Source of the DNA: Pantoea sp. Eser
GTDB taxonomy: Bacteria > Pseudomonadota > Gammaproteobacteria > Enterobacterales > Enterobacteriaceae
Length of the DNA: 64,000 bases
Direction of reading: 5' to 3'
Assembly (NCBI GenBank): GCA_009830035.1
Contig: SZZY01000001.1
Location: forward strand, 372,001-436,000
The notes below the pieces were generated by a model. It had not been told where the DNA came from, did no database searches, and saw only the letters and a list, made by a program, of their open reading frames with translations. The translations under genes and the position numbers were made by a program. The first letter of the stretch is position 1, and the number at the start of each line of letters is the position of its first letter. Below, piece by piece: positions 10,401 through 19,853 of the stretch.

Positions 10401-11394
10401 GATGCAGCGCTGATAGCTTGATTGAAATGCCCGGACCTTCATAAATGCCGCGACCATTGGACGCTTTACCAATCGCGTGGGTCGCCTGCTGGTAGGAGAC
10501 CAGATAGGCTTTGGCATCGCTGGCGGTCAGCGCCGCTTCACCCAGCATGTCGTAAGAGTAACGGAAACCTTTCTCTTCCAGCTTGCGGGCATTAGCCAGC
10601 GCTTCGGCAATAGTTTCACCGGTAACGAACTGCTCACCCATCAGGCGTATCGCCATATCCACACCTTTGCGGATCAGCGGCTCGCCACTCTTTCCAATAA
10701 TTCGGTTCAGCGATCGCGACAGATTGGCTTCGTTATTTGTAGAGACCAGACGGCCGGTAAACAGCAGGCCCCAGGTGGCGGCATTAACGAACAGCGACGG
10801 GCTGCGTCCCAGATGCGACTGCCAGTTACCGTTGCTGATCTTGTCGCGGATCAGCGCATCGCGGGTCGGCTTGTCAGGAATACGTAACAACGCTTCGGCG
10901 AGGCACATCAGTGCCACCCCTTCCTGCGAGGATAAAGAGAACTCCTGCAGCAGGCTTTGCACCATGCCAGCGCGTCCGGTTGCCCCTTTTTGGTGCCGCA
11001 GCTTGTCGGCCAGCTGGTAAGCCAGCTGATGGGTTTTCTCCGCCAGCGCCGCAGGCAGGCGTGCCTGCTCCAGCAGCATCGGTACCGCATCGGTCTCCGG
11101 ACGACGCCAGGCGGCGGTCACGGTCGAACGGGTCACCGACTGCGGCAAAATCTGCTCTGCAAAGTCAAGGAACGGCTGATGCGTCTCGTCGTTCAGCGCC
11201 TCATCAGCCTCTACTGTCGCCAGGCTGGATAACGGGATTTCAGGCACGGAATCACCTGATTCAAGCTGGCCAAGGTAGTTAAAGATCGCCTGTTTAATCA
11301 GCCAGTGTGGCGTGCGATCGATACGCTGCGCAGCCAGTCTGATGCGCTCACGCGTCGCGTCATCCAGTTTTACCCCCATGGTGGTTGTAACCAT
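7447..11394 (-). CDS. putA: Bifunctional proline dehydrogenase / P5C dehydrogenase and put repressor
   Basis: Oxidises proline to glutamate in two steps and represses the put genes when proline is scarce. 1315 aa against 1320 in E. coli, without a lesion. An N-terminal ribbon-helix-helix (MGVKLDDATRERIRLAAQRI) is followed by HWLIKQAIFNYL. The FAD-binding PRODH barrel is in the first half (RLVKGAYWDSEIKRAQ; FATHNAHTLAAI). The aldehyde dehydrogenase domain has PWNFPLAIFTGQ, ETGGMNAMIVD with the catalytic Glu, and GQRCSALR with the catalytic Cys around residue 915. The C terminus is AAAGGNASLMTIG. The divergent transporter putP is destroyed, so proline must enter by another route or come from peptides. 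Confidence 0.98.
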   Translation of the reverse strand: MVTTTMGVKLDDATRERIRLAAQRIDRTPHWLIKQAIFNYLGQLESGDSVPEIPLSSLATVEADEALNDETHQPFLDFAEQILPQSVTRSTVTAAWRRPETDAVPMLLEQARLPAALAEKTHQLAYQLADKLRHQKGATGRAGMVQSLLQEFSLSSQEGVALMCLAEALLRIPDKPTRDALIRDKISNGNWQSHLGRSPSLFVNAATWGLLFTGRLVSTNNEANLSRSLNRIIGKSGEPLIRKGVDMAIRLMGEQFVTGETIAEALANARKLEEKGFRYSYDMLGEAALTASDAKAYLVSYQQATHAIGKASNGRGIYEGPGISIKLSALHPRYSRAQYERVMEELYPILKSLTLLARSYDIGINIDAEEADRLELSLDLLEKLCFEPELEGWNGIGFVIQAYMKRCPFVIDELIDLAQRSRRRLMIRLVKGAYWDSEIKRAQMEGLEGYPVYTRKVYTDISYLACARKLLAVPNLIYPQFATHNAHTLAAIYQLAGNNYYPGQYEFQCLHGMGEPLYEQVVGKVADGKLNRPCRIYAPVGTHETLLAYLVRRLLENGANTSFVNRIADTSLPIDELVADPVRAVEKLGASEGAIGLPHPKIPLPRDLYGEHRVNSAGLDMANEHRLASLSSALLSSAAQPWLAQSMIEGELGEGESRTIVNPAAPNDIVGQVREATEQEVSQALDAAVNSGPIWFATPPQERAAILERAAQIMEGQMQQLIGILVREAGKTYNNAIAEVREAVDFLYYYAGMVRDDFDNETHRPLGPVVCISPWNFPLAIFTGQIAAALAAGNSVLAKPAEQTPLIAAQAVLILLGAGVPAGVLQLLPGLGETVGTQLTGDGRVRGVMFTGSTAVATLLQRNLAGRLDPQGRPTPLIAETGGMNAMIVDSSALTEQVVIDIVASAFDSAGQRCSALRLLCIQEDVADHTLKMLRGAMAECRMGNPERLSTDIGPVIDAEAKANIERHIQAMRNKGFTVYQAVQENPHDSKEWSSGTFIKPTLIELDQVKDLDKEVFGPVLHVVRFTRNNLSQLIEQINASGYGLTLGVHTRIDETIAQVTANARVGNLYVNRNMVGAVVGVQPFGGEGLSGTGPKAGGPLYLYRLLAYRPDGALRLTFDRQDADHPADSTLRQALLAPHQALTSWAKEKPELAALCQHYADLAQAGVVRLLPGPTGERNTFSLLPRDQVLCLADNEQDALVQLAAVTSVGSKALWQDDELHRRLLTSLPDGVKARITLARDPLAAEFDAVIYHGDADQLRTLCEQIAAREGAIVSVQGFARGETNLLLERLLIERSLSVNTAAAGGNASLMTIG

Positions 11395-11454
11395 GACTCC
11401 AGTACTCCCTTATATGATAGTGGTTCGATACGGCGTGGCTGCACTATCACTTAA

Positions 11455-11642
11455 GTTGCAACTTTGTGCAACCGTGTTAAATGTGAGCCAGTTAACACCC
11501 TTTTAACGCCGTCAGTTGTTAATTTTTTTCAATGCGGCACGGATATTGCTGCAAGATCCTCGCCAACCTGACGGGCTTGGCAGCGCGCGATTTCTGTGAG
11601 GTTGCGCCGGGTTGCAATCGGCGTTATGTGAGCGAGTGCAAC
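11455..11642. promoter_or_regulatory. put control region with PutA-type GTTGCA sites
   Basis: The divergent putA-putP spacer carries GTTGCA/TGCAAC hexamers, the core recognised by the PutA ribbon-helix-helix domain. They are at 11455-11462 (GTTGCAAC, both orientations), 11467-11472, 11611-11616 and 11637-11642. Spread over about 190 bp, they fit the looped repression known for put. Exact operator boundaries are inferred. Confidence 0.65.
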
Positions 11643-11849
11643 CTCTGAACACTTTTTCGCAATCGGTTAGTGAAATCGCTGTAACGCCTGTGTTAAATCC
11701 ATTGTGCGCCGAACGCCTTTCCGGCAGGATACCGCGCCGCAGGGAAATGGCTAACGCCCTGAAGAGGATAATCGGTCCGTTTTGCCCCGTTCCGGCAAGC
11801 AGGCAGCTGGCGATTTATCTGGGATATCAAATAATAAGTGGAGAGACAG

Positions 11850-13099
11850 ATGAGTCTAAGTACACCGATGCTGGGTGACCTTTGTAGTTTATATTCTTGG
11901 GATGGTGCTAATCGGTTTTGCGGCTTATCGCTCAACCAAAAACTTTGATGACTATATCCTCGGCGGCCGCAGTCTTGGCAGCGTGGTCACGGCGCTGTCT
12001 GCCGGCGCATCAGACATGAGCGGCTGGTTGCTGATAGGATTACCCGGTGCCATTTTCATCTCCGGCATCTCTGAGAGCTGGATCGCCATTGGCCTGACGA
12101 TTGGTGCCTGACTGAACTGGAAAATTGTTGCCGGTCGCCTGCGGGTACAGACCGAGCACCACAATAATGCGCTGACGTTGCCGGACTTTTTCACCAGCCG
12201 CTTTGAAGATCACAGTAAAATCCTGCGCATCATTTCGGCCATCGTGATCCTTGAGTTATTCACCATCTATTGTGCTTCTGGCGTGGTAGCCGGTGCACGT
12301 CTGTTCGAAAGTACCTTTGGGATGAGTTACCAGACGGCGCTGTGGGCGGGCGCGACCATTCTTTATACGCTGGTTGGCGGTTTCCTCGCGGTGAGCTGGA
12401 CTGACACGGTGCAGGCCAGCCTGATGATTTTCGCACTGATCCTGACGCCGGTGTTTGTCATTAATCGCGGTCGGCTTGGGCTTCTTCGGTATCGCTTATT
12501 TCCAGAACAACCCGACCCTGGCGGCGGGGGTGAATGACAACGCAGAGCGGGTGTTTATCGAACTGGCGCGAATCCTGTTTAACCCGTGGGTTGCCGGCAT
12601 TTTGCTGTCAGCCATTCTGGCGGCGGTGATGTCGACCCTGAGGTGTCAGCTGCTGGTCTGCTCCAGCGCGCTGACTGAAGATATGTATACAAGGTTTGCT
12701 GCGTAAAAACGCCAGCCAGAAAGAGCTGGTTTCGGTCGGACGTCTGATGGTGCTGCTGTGGCGCTGACCGCTATCGCACTGGCAGCCAATCCGGAGAACC
12801 GGGTGCTGGGCCTGGTAAGCTACGCTTGGGCGGGCTTCGGGGCAGCGTTTGGTCCGGTGGTGCTGTTCGGCGTGTGCTGGAAGCGCATGAACCGCAACGG
12901 CGCGCTGGCGGGCATGATCATCGGCGCGTTAACCGTGCTGGTGTGGAAGCAGTATGGCTGGCTCGGTCTGTATGAAATCATCCCTGGCTTCCTGTTCGCC
13001 AGTATCGCCATCGTGGTGTTCAGCCTGATGGGACGTGAACCTTCAGCCGAAGCGCAACAGCGTTTTGCCGCAGCGGAAGCGGAGTTCCAGACTAAATAA
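11850..13099 (+). pseudogene. putP: Sodium/proline symporter PutP, heavily decayed
   Basis: PutP is the main Na+/proline symporter. ATG 11850 begins MSLSTPMLG, with an extra G at about 11870 shifting the frame before VTFVVYILGMVLIGF. TGA at 12109-12111 replaces the Trp expected in GAWLNWKIV. Near 12464-12470 a deletion of about 240 bp joins LTPVFVI to AVGLGFFGIAYF and changes frame. Two single-base indels follow: after TEDMY (about 12690) and in LMVLL(V)AL (about 12760). Long stretches between lesions, such as DDYILGGRSLGSVVTALSAG and ANPENRVLGLVSYAWAGFG, remain clearly PutP. With five lesions it is one of the most decayed genes here. Confidence 0.96.
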
Positions 13100-13119
13100 T
13101 CTGGCTGCCGCCAGAAAAG

Positions 13120-13149
13120 CCCGCCCGTTAATCGTGGCGGGTTTTTTTT
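13120..13149 (+). terminator. Rho-independent terminator after putP
   Basis: CCCGCC (13120-13125) pairs with GGCGGG (13136-13141) across a 10-base loop and is followed by eight T residues (13142-13149). It separates putP from the efe operon. Confidence 0.85.
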
Positions 13150-13212
13150 GTTACAAAGATAAACCACTTAAATGCGAAATTATCTCATCCGGCAACTTGT
13201 TTTTTTCGTGGC

Positions 13213-13231
13213 GATAATGATAATCGGTATC
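13213..13231 (+). promoter_or_regulatory. Fur box upstream of efeU
   Basis: GATAATGATAATCGGTATC matches the 19-bp Fur consensus at 17 positions. It lies 60 bp before the efeU start, as expected for iron-repressed efeUOB. Confidence 0.85.
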
Positions 13232-13290
13232 GTTTACATTCTACCTGATTTTACTTTTATTGACGCTGCTTAACATTCAAGAGGTTGGCG

Positions 13291-14118
13291 ATGTTCGTTC
13301 CGTTTCTCATCATGCTGCGCGAAGGCTTAGAAACCGCACTGATTGTCAGCCTGATAGCCAGCTACCTGAAGCGCACCCAGCGCACCCAATGGTTTCCTGC
13401 CATGTGGGCCGGGGTGGTTATAGCCGCGGCGCTCTGCCTTGGGCTGGGGCTGTTCATCAACGCCACCACCGGCGAGTTTCCGCAGAAACAGCAGGAACTG
13501 TTTGAAGGGCTGGTGGCACTGATCGCCGTGGTTATCCTCACCTTAATGGTGTTCTGGATGCGCAAAGTGGCGCGCAATATCAAAGTGGAGCTGGAGCAGG
13601 CGGTAGACCAGGCGCTACAACGCTCAGGGCGCGGCGGGCTGGCACTGGTGTTGATGGTGTTTCTGGGGGTGGCGCGCGAAGGGCTGGAGTCGGTGTTCTT
13701 CCTGCTGGCGGCCTTTACCCAGGATGTCGGCTACGCGCCGCCGATTGGCGCGGTACTGGGGCTGGCGACCGCCGTGGTGCTGGGCATGCTGCTTTACTGG
13801 GGCGGCATTCGCCTTAACATGGCCCATTTTTTCCGCTGGACCAGCATCTTCATTCTGTTTGTCGCGGCGGGCCTGGCGGCCGGAGCGATTCGGGCTTTCC
13901 ATGAAGCAGGGCTATGGAATCGCTTTCAGGATGTGGCGTTTGATCTCAGTAATACCTTATCGACCCATTCGCTGTTCGGTACGCTGCTGGAAGGGGTGCT
14001 CGGCTATCAGGAAGCCCCCAGCGTCAGCGAGGTAGTGGTCTGGGGCCTCTATCTGATCCCCGCTCTGATTCTGTTTCTTATGCCCGCGCGTCCCACTGCG
14101 TCGGCCACTGTGCGCTAA
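13291..14118 (+). CDS. efeU: Ferrous iron permease EfeU
   Basis: Inner-membrane Ftr1-type permease of the EfeUOB ferrous iron importer. ATG 13291 lies six bases after AAGAGG and gives [14 protein letters not shown]. 275 aa, close to E. coli EfeU (276). Both REGLE iron-coordinating motifs are present: [12 protein letters not shown] near residue 10 and [13 protein letters not shown] near residue 130. Seven hydrophobic segments are evident, and the conserved [11 protein letters not shown] lies near residue 205. The gene is intact and leads the efeUOB operon behind a Fur box, so acid-favoured iron uptake appears retained. Laboratory E. coli K-12 has a frameshift in this gene; this copy does not. 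Confidence 0.96.
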   Translation: MFVPFLIMLREGLETALIVSLIASYLKRTQRTQWFPAMWAGVVIAAALCLGLGLFINATTGEFPQKQQELFEGLVALIAVVILTLMVFWMRKVARNIKVELEQAVDQALQRSGRGGLALVLMVFLGVAREGLESVFFLLAAFTQDVGYAPPIGAVLGLATAVVLGMLLYWGGIRLNMAHFFRWTSIFILFVAAGLAAGAIRAFHEAGLWNRFQDVAFDLSNTLSTHSLFGTLLEGVLGYQEAPSVSEVVVWGLYLIPALILFLMPARPTASATVR

Positions 14119-14171
14119 GCCATTTATCGGGCGCGCCTGCCGCGCTCAACAACGTGATAGGGGAAAGAAAC

Positions 14172-15287
14172 ATGACAATGCGTTTCCGCCGCAAGGCACT
14201 GCTGGCTCCTTTGCTGGCGATCTCCGCTTCCGCTGCCGCGGCGGTGCCTCAGGTGACCGTCAGCGTTAACGACAAGCAGTGTGAGCCGATGACCTTAATC
14301 GTTAAGGCCGGTAAAACTCAGTTCCTGATCAAAAACAACAGTCAGAAAGCGTTGGAGTGGGAGATCCTGAAAGGGGTGATGGTGGTTGAAGAGCGCGAGA
14401 ACATCGCACCCGGCTTCAGCCAGAAGCTGACCGCCAATCTGCAGGCAGGCGAATATGAGATGACCTGCGGCCTGCTGAGTAACCCGAAAGGCGAGCTGGT
14501 GGTTGAGGCTGGTGACGCCGCGGCGAAAAGCGCGCCGTCCGAGCGGATGCAACTGGTTGGCCCGATTAGCGCCTACAAAGAGTATGTGACTGAGCAGGTG
14601 AATCAGCTGGTGAGCGGGACTCAGGCCTTTACCGATGCGGTTAAAGCCGGCGACGTCGAAAAAGCCAAAGCGCTGTTTGCCCCGACGCGTCAGTATTATG
14701 AGCGCATCGAGCCGATTGCTGAGTTGTTCTCCGATCTCGACGGCAGCATTGACGCACGCGAAGATGATTATGAGAAGAAAGCGGAAGATCCAAAATTCAC
14801 CGGTTTCCACCGGCTGGAAAAAGCGCTGTTTGCCGACCACAGCACCGAGGGGATGGCGGGCTGTGCGGATCAGCTGAACAAAGACGTTAAAGATTTGCAG
14901 ACGCGCATCAGCGAACTGGCCTTCCCGCCAGCCAAAGTGGTCGGTGGTGCGGCAGGGCTGATTGAAGAGGTCGCCTCCAGCAAAATTTCAGGTGAAGAAG
15001 ATCGCTACAGCCATACTGACCTGTGGGACTTCCAGGCCAACGTTGACGGCGCCCAGAAAATTGTCGAACTGCTGCGGCCGATGGTGAGCCAGGCTAACCC
15101 ACAGTTACTGGCGAAAATCAACGGCAACTTCAAAAAAGTGGATGCGATTCTGAGCAAATATCGCACCAAAACCGGTTTCTCATCGTATGAGAAACTGACC
15201 AGCGCCGATCGTAATGCGCTGAAAGGACCGATCACCGCCCTGGCGGAAGATCTTTCATTACTGCGTGGCACCCTGGGTCTGGATTAA
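14172..15287 (+). CDS. efeO: Iron uptake periplasmic protein EfeO
   Basis: Periplasmic component of EfeUOB that binds iron and probably passes it to EfeU. ATG 14172 follows GGGGAAAG; the signal peptide runs [20 protein letters not shown] to the AAAAVP cleavage region. 371 aa, near E. coli EfeO (375). An N-terminal cupredoxin-like domain (about residues 25-120) includes [15 protein letters not shown] and [14 protein letters not shown]. The M75-type peptidase-like domain has the HRLEKALF metal motif (HXXE) around residue 215. No lesion is seen. It sits 53 bp after efeU and 2 bp before efeB, clearly co-transcribed. Confidence 0.95.
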   Translation: MTMRFRRKALLAPLLAISASAAAAVPQVTVSVNDKQCEPMTLIVKAGKTQFLIKNNSQKALEWEILKGVMVVEERENIAPGFSQKLTANLQAGEYEMTCGLLSNPKGELVVEAGDAAAKSAPSERMQLVGPISAYKEYVTEQVNQLVSGTQAFTDAVKAGDVEKAKALFAPTRQYYERIEPIAELFSDLDGSIDAREDDYEKKAEDPKFTGFHRLEKALFADHSTEGMAGCADQLNKDVKDLQTRISELAFPPAKVVGGAAGLIEEVASSKISGEEDRYSHTDLWDFQANVDGAQKIVELLRPMVSQANPQLLAKINGNFKKVDAILSKYRTKTGFSSYEKLTSADRNALKGPITALAEDLSLLRGTLGLD

Positions 15288-15289
15288 TC

Positions 15290-16567
15290 ATGAGTCGTCA
15301 GGAAGATGACGCGCAGCCGGCGCGTCGTCGTTTACTAAAAGGTCTGAGTCTGCTGGGTGGGGCGGCTGCACTGGGTGGCGGTTGTCCGTTTCACGCGGCG
15401 GCCGCCGGCAGCTTTTCACCGGGCACGGTAACCCCGCTGGCGCGACAACAGGCGCAGCCCTTTTATGGTCTGTATCAGGCGGGCATCGTAACGCCACAGC
15501 AGGCGTCAATGATGCTGGTGGCATTTGATCTGCTGAGCAGCGATAAAGCGGAGCTGGAACGGCTGTTTCGTCTGCTGACCCAGCGCATCGCTTTTCTGAC
15601 CGCTGGCGGTCCTGCGCCGCAGGTGACCAATCCGCGTCTGCCGCCGATGGATTCTGGCATTCTGGGTGCCACTATCGCCCCGGATAACCTGACGATTACT
15701 GTGTCAGTCGGGGATTCGCTGTTCGATGAGCGTTTCGGTCTGGCACCGCACAAGCCGAAAAAACTGCAGCGGATGACCCGCTTTCCGAATGATTCACTGG
15801 ATGCTGCTGCCTGCCACGGCGACCTGCTGTTGCAGCTGTGCGCCAATACCCAGGATACGGTGATTTATGCCCTGCGCGACATCATCAAACATACGCCCGA
15901 TCTGCTGGGCGTGCGCTGGCGGCGAGAGGGGTTTATTTCCGATCACGCGGCGCGCAGTCAGGGCGCGGAGACGCCGATCAACCTGCTGGGATTCAAAGAT
16001 GGGACGGCGAATCCGGATACCCACGATCGCGCCCTGATGAATCAGCTGTTATGGGTGACGGACGATCAGGATGAGCCGGCCTGGGCGCGTAACGGCAGCT
16101 ATCAGGCGGTGCGGCTGATCCGTTTTCACGTTGAAATGTGGGACCGCACGCCGCTGGGCGAGCAGCAAACTATTTTTGGCCGCGATAAGCTGAGCGGGGC
16201 GCCGCTGGGTATGCAGCATGAACGTGACATCCCGGATTACCGCAACGACCCGGATGGTGAAGTGATCGCGCTGGACTCGCACATTCGTCTCGCCAACCCG
16301 CGTACCCCGGAAACCGCCAGCAGCCTGATGCTGCGTCGTGGCTACAGCTATTCAGCAGGGATTTCCGCCTCAGGGCAGCTGGAGATGGGGCTGCTGTTTG
16401 TCTGTTATCAGCACGACCTGGAAAAAGGCTTTATTAGCGTCCAGCAGCGTCTGAATGGCGAAGCGCTGGAAGAATATGTCCGGCCATTTGGCGGTGGATA
16501 CTTTTTTGTTCTGCCCGGCGTCACCGACGCCAGCCATTATTTAGCCCAGCCATTACTCGAAGCCTGA
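15290..16567 (+). CDS. efeB: Deferrochelatase/DyP peroxidase EfeB
   Basis: Heme-containing dye-decolourising peroxidase exported by Tat; the third component of EfeUOB. 425 aa (E. coli 423). The N terminus carries a twin-arginine signal ([14 protein letters not shown]) followed by a hydrophobic stretch. The DyP signature [10 protein letters not shown] (GXXDG) is present near residue 240, and the C-terminal half holds [15 protein letters not shown] and [23 protein letters not shown] 15290 starts 2 bp after efeO. No frameshift or stop. Its retention together with efeU and efeO suggests selection still acts on the whole iron system. Confidence 0.95.
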   Translation: MSRQEDDAQPARRRLLKGLSLLGGAAALGGGCPFHAAAAGSFSPGTVTPLARQQAQPFYGLYQAGIVTPQQASMMLVAFDLLSSDKAELERLFRLLTQRIAFLTAGGPAPQVTNPRLPPMDSGILGATIAPDNLTITVSVGDSLFDERFGLAPHKPKKLQRMTRFPNDSLDAAACHGDLLLQLCANTQDTVIYALRDIIKHTPDLLGVRWRREGFISDHAARSQGAETPINLLGFKDGTANPDTHDRALMNQLLWVTDDQDEPAWARNGSYQAVRLIRFHVEMWDRTPLGEQQTIFGRDKLSGAPLGMQHERDIPDYRNDPDGEVIALDSHIRLANPRTPETASSLMLRRGYSYSAGISASGQLEMGLLFVCYQHDLEKGFISVQQRLNGEALEEYVRPFGGGYFFVLPGVTDASHYLAQPLLEA

Positions 16568-16584
16568 TTAAATTTCATCCAATT

Positions 16585-16616
16585 CGCTCTGCCTGGCCTC
16601 AGGCGGAGCGTTTTTT
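16585..16616 (+). terminator. Rho-independent terminator of efeUOB
   Basis: CGCTCTGCCTG (16585-16595) pairs with CAGGCGGAGCG (16600-16610) with one G-T pair and a 4-base loop, followed by six T (16611-16616). It begins 18 bp after the efeB stop. Confidence 0.88.
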
Positions 16617-17147
16617 GTCTGATAGCGGCCAGAGGCATTTTTTCGCTCAGTTTTAGCTGAAATTTTATCGCGATTTTGAGTGTGACAAAATAAAATAACT
16701 GATTGAAATAAATAGGGTAAGCCGTGTTTCTCTGCTGAAGTGTTAACACCCGATTCGCAATTACTTTGCCATGAAGTAAAATTACTGTTGCAAAGCGCCA
16801 ATAAAATGGTGCACTTTATTCAGTAAGCGTAATCAGACGTGTTGATGTATAACACTGGAGTTCGCGCATGGGTCGATTCTTTTACGGAAAGTCTGTCTCA
16901 GTAAATAGATTGCGCTCAACCGCGAGGGCTATTCTGCCTCGTAACATCCTCCTGTCTCCAATCGTTCTCTCTGGTCATTTCGCATCCCTTTTTTACCGGT
17001 ATACAGCAACGCTGTACTGCTGCTGCATGCCTGATTTCATGGCCTGTCATGGCTCTAAGAAGCCAACTGAAACCCCTAAAGCGTTCACGTAATCGCAACG
17101 GGCTACCGGCCTGACGCGGGAAATGAAACCAACTGTAAGGTGCCACT
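16617..17147. other. Noncoding stretch before phoH
   Basis: About 530 bp. An AT-rich part (16640-16860) is followed by a GC-normal part. No credible gene: the only frames are short and have no family resemblance. AAGGTG just upstream of 17148 is the phoH ribosome-binding site. A CTGTCAT at 17044-17050 could be half of a Pho box, but the second half is poor. Confidence 0.5.
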
Positions 17148-17938
17148 ATGGGAAGACAGAAAGCAGTGATCAAAGCGCGTCGGGAAGCAAGACGAGTGCT
17201 TCGCAATGACTCCCGGAGTCATCTTCAGCGTGAAGAAGAATCGGTCACTTCGCTGGTGCAAATGGGTGGGCTGGACTCGATTGGCATGGCGCGCGATTTG
17301 CGCGACCGGGGACCGATAGAAGCCCCGTAATGAAGCTCAGGCACACTATCCAACGCCATAGAAACGAAACAGCTGATCTTTGCTATTGGTGAAGCCGGTT
17401 GCGGCAAAACCTGGATCAGCGCTGCGAAAGCGGCAGAGGCCCTGATTCATAAGGATATTGACAGGATTATTGTTACGCGCCCGGTATTACAGGCCGATGA
17501 GGATCTGGGATTCCTTCCCGGCGATATCTCCGAAAAATTCGCGCCTTATTTCCGACTGGTGTACGACATTCTGGTTAAACGTCTTGGCGCGTCTTTTATG
17601 CAGTACTGTCTGCGTCCGGAAATCGCCAAGGTAGAGATCGCCCCGTTCGCCTATATGCGCGGCCGGACCTTTGAAAATGCAGTGGTTATTCTGGATGAGG
17701 CGCAGAACGTGACCGCCGCCCAGATGAAAATGTTCCTGACCCGACTGGGCGAAAACGTCACGGTGATTGCGAATGGCGATATTACCCAGTGCGCGACTTG
17801 CCCGCTGGGGTGCCTTCCGGTCTCGCAGACGCGCTGGCGCGTTTCGAAGAGGACGAGATGGTTGGCATCGTACGTTTCGGCAAAGAAGATTGTGTGCGAT
17901 CTGCGCTGTGTGAGCGCACCCTGCACGCCTATAGCTAG
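17148..17938 (+). pseudogene. phoH: PhoH-like ATPase, three frameshifts
   Basis: PhoH is a cytosolic P-loop ATPase induced by phosphate starvation. ATG 17148 gives MGRQKAVIKARREARRVLRN. An extra C near 17323-17330 shifts the frame at GPIEA(RNEAQ). A base is lost at HYL(N)AIETKQ (about 17347). A 2-bp CG duplication at ITQC(D)LP (about 17793) breaks it again. In between, Walker A is GEAGCGKTW and Walker B is VVILDEAQNVT, both intact at the residue level. The true end is HAYS-TAG 17936-17938. The location after efeB matches E. coli. All three lesions are small indels with no stop-creating substitution. Confidence 0.95.
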
Positions 17939-17967
17939 CGTTTGATTGAGTAGAAGTGTAGCGCCCA

Positions 17968-17990
17968 AACCCGGCTTCGGCCGGGTTTTT
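17968..17990 (+). terminator. Rho-independent terminator of phoH
   Basis: AACCCGGC (17968-17975), a TTCG tetraloop, GCCGGGTT (17980-17987) and a T-tract to 17990. A textbook hairpin 29 bp after the phoH stop. Confidence 0.9.
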
Positions 17991-18055
17991 TATTGTGGGG
18001 CGGGGCTTCTCACTCTCTCTGAACTACGCATAGAAATACACATAGAATTGCGCAT

Positions 18056-18083
18056 AAAAAAAGCCTGAACTTTCGTTCAGGCT
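18056..18083 (-). terminator. Terminator of tRNA-Ser
   Basis: On the minus strand AGCCTGAAC (18083-18075) and GTTCAGGCT (18070-18062) form a perfect 9-bp stem with a 4-base loop, then a run of T (A-run 18056-18062 on plus). It lies just downstream of the tRNA gene. Confidence 0.88.
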
Positions 18084-18096
18084 CTTCTTCAGAAAT

Positions 18097-18184
18097 TGGC
18101 GGTGAGAGGGGGATTCGAACCCCCGATACGTTGCCGTATACACACTTTCCAAGTGTGCTCCTTCAGCCACTCGGACACCTCACC
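18097..18184 (-). tRNA. tRNA-Ser(GGA), CCA encoded
   Basis: The minus strand gives an 88-nt class II tRNA: acceptor 5' GGTGAGG pairs with the 3' end before CGCCA; the anticodon loop CTTGGAAAG carries GGA; a long variable arm (TATACGGCAACGTA) follows; the T loop is GGTTCGAATCC. The sequence is almost identical to the E. coli serX/serW tRNA that reads UCC and UCU. It sits between phoH and phoA, transcribed leftward with its own terminator. No integrase or direct repeat flanks it. Confidence 0.97.
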
Positions 18185-18328
18185 ACATTTTTTCCATTGA
18201 CCGCGCCGGGTCAACGGGGCGTTACTATAGGGAGTCGGTTGAAAAGGGTCAAGCACTATTTTTCTCTTTTGTTCTATTCTCGCTTAAGCTCTGAACGAAT
18301 CGATTTAGCGTTACCCACTCCGCCGGTT

Positions 18329-18368
18329 TTGTCATCAAACTGAAATCTCACTGACACAAAAATATCAC
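18329..18368 (+). promoter_or_regulatory. Tandem Pho boxes upstream of phoA
   Basis: Two Pho-box-like 18-mers lie exactly 22 bp apart. TTGTCATCAAACTGAAAT (18329-18346) matches 13 of 18 positions and CTGACACAAAAATATCAC (18351-18368) 14 of 18 of the PhoB consensus. A 22-bp period is that of adjacent PhoB dimers. They end 61 bp before the start of the broken phoA. Confidence 0.65.
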
Positions 18369-18429
18369 CCGATCGTCGCAAAATTACCGCCTGAAATCAT
18401 TGGTATTTTTTGCTTACAAGGATCGAATA

Positions 18430-19845
18430 ATGAAAAAGCTTCCTCTGTTTACCCTCTCTCTGCTCGCCTCCGTGATCGCCACCCCGACCATGGCGGATAC
18501 AGACCTTGTTTCCCGTGCGGCGCAGGGCGATCTCAGCCAGCACGGCGGGGCACGTCGGCTGACCGGTGACCAGACTGAGGCGTTAAAAGCCTCGTTACGC
18601 AATAGCACCGCGAAAAACGTCATCCTGCTGATTGGCGATGGCATGGGTGACTCTGAAATCACCGCGGCACGTAATCTGGCAGAAGGCGCAGGCGGCTTTT
18701 TAAAAGGTATCGATGCTCTGCCGCTGACCGGCCAGTACACCCATTATTCGTTAGATAAGAAAACCCATAAACCCAACTACGTCACTGATTCGGCCGCGTC
18801 AGCAACGGCTTGGGCGACCGGCACTAAAAGTTATAACGGCGCCATCAGCGTCGATGTTAATGGTCAGGATCAGATGACGCTGCTGGAGCTGGCGAAAGCG
18901 GCGGGCAAAGCCCGGCGATATCTCGACCGCCGAACTGCAGGATGCGACGCCCGCGGTGCTGTTCTCGCACGTGACCTCGCGTAAATGCTACGGACCGGAG
19001 AAGACCAGCGAACTCTGCCCGACCAACGCCGCAGAGCAGGGCGGAAAGGGATCGATCACCGAACAGTTACTCAAAACCCGCCCCGACGTAACCTTAGGGG
19101 GCGGTGCAAAATCCTTCGCCGAGGTGGCGAAAGCGGGCGAATACCAGGGGAAAACGCTGAATGAGCAGGCACAGGCGCTGGGCTATCAGCTGGTCAGCGA
19201 CTGGCAGGGGCTTAACGCCGTCACCGTGGCCGATCAGCAAAAACCGCTGCTGGGTCTGTTCTCTCTAGGTAACATGCCGGTGCGCTGGCAGGGGCCGAAA
19301 GCCAGCTATCACGGCAATATCGATAAGCCAGTGGTGACCTGCGAAGTGAATAAATATCGCCCGCTGTCAACGCCTACGCTGGCGCAGATGACCGCCAAAG
19401 CGATCGACCTGCTGCGTAATAATCCGAATGGTTTCTTCCTGCAGATAGAAGGCGCATCGATCGATAAGCAGGATCATGCGGCCAATCCCTGCGGCCAGAT
19501 TGGCGAAACGGTGGATCTGGATGAAGCCGTCCAGCAGGCGCTGGCATTTGCCCGTGAAGAGGGCAATACCCTGGTGGTGGTGACGGCAGATCATGCTCAC
19601 AGCAGTCAGATCGTCGAGAACGGCACCAAAGCGCCGGGTCTGACGCAGGCGCTGACCACCAAAGACGGTGCGGTTATGACCATCAGTTACGGCAATTCAG
19701 AAGAGGATTCGCAGGAACATACCGGATCGCAGTTGCGTATTGCAGCCTATGGCCCACATGCGGGTAACGTGGTGGGGCTGACTGATCAAACCGATCCGTT
19801 CTTTACCTAGGCAATGCCATGGGGCTGAAGCTGCCTGGCCAGTAA
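18430..19845 (+). pseudogene. phoA: Alkaline phosphatase PhoA, frameshifted
   Basis: Periplasmic alkaline phosphatase that releases phosphate from monoesters. ATG 18430 starts a signal peptide ([22 protein letters not shown]). [14 protein letters not shown], with the metal-binding Asp, and [15 protein letters not shown], with the catalytic Ser, are intact. Loss of 2 bases near 18910 shifts the frame at AAGKA(T)GDISTAELQ. The second frame keeps [30 protein letters not shown] and [17 protein letters not shown] base loss near 19808 breaks the last ten residues, whose original stop is TAA 19843-19845. Tandem Pho boxes remain upstream. Confidence 0.95.
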
Positions 19846-19853
19846 AAGCCGAA

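Noticed and set aside
9520-10413. 297-codon plus-strand frame opposite putA
   Set aside because: It is a shadow of the high-GC putA gene, with no family resemblance and no ribosome-binding site; similar shadows occur opposite aspS, otsA and cmoB.
17044-17061. Pho box for phoH
   Set aside because: Only the first CTGTCAT half matches; the second half is too divergent to call.
16868-17092. 74-codon frame before phoH as a gene
   Set aside because: No family resemblance and no ribosome-binding site; it covers what should be the phoH promoter region.
18097-18184. tRNA-Ser as an integration site
   Set aside because: No integrase, no direct repeat of the tRNA 3' end and no foreign-looking DNA on either side.
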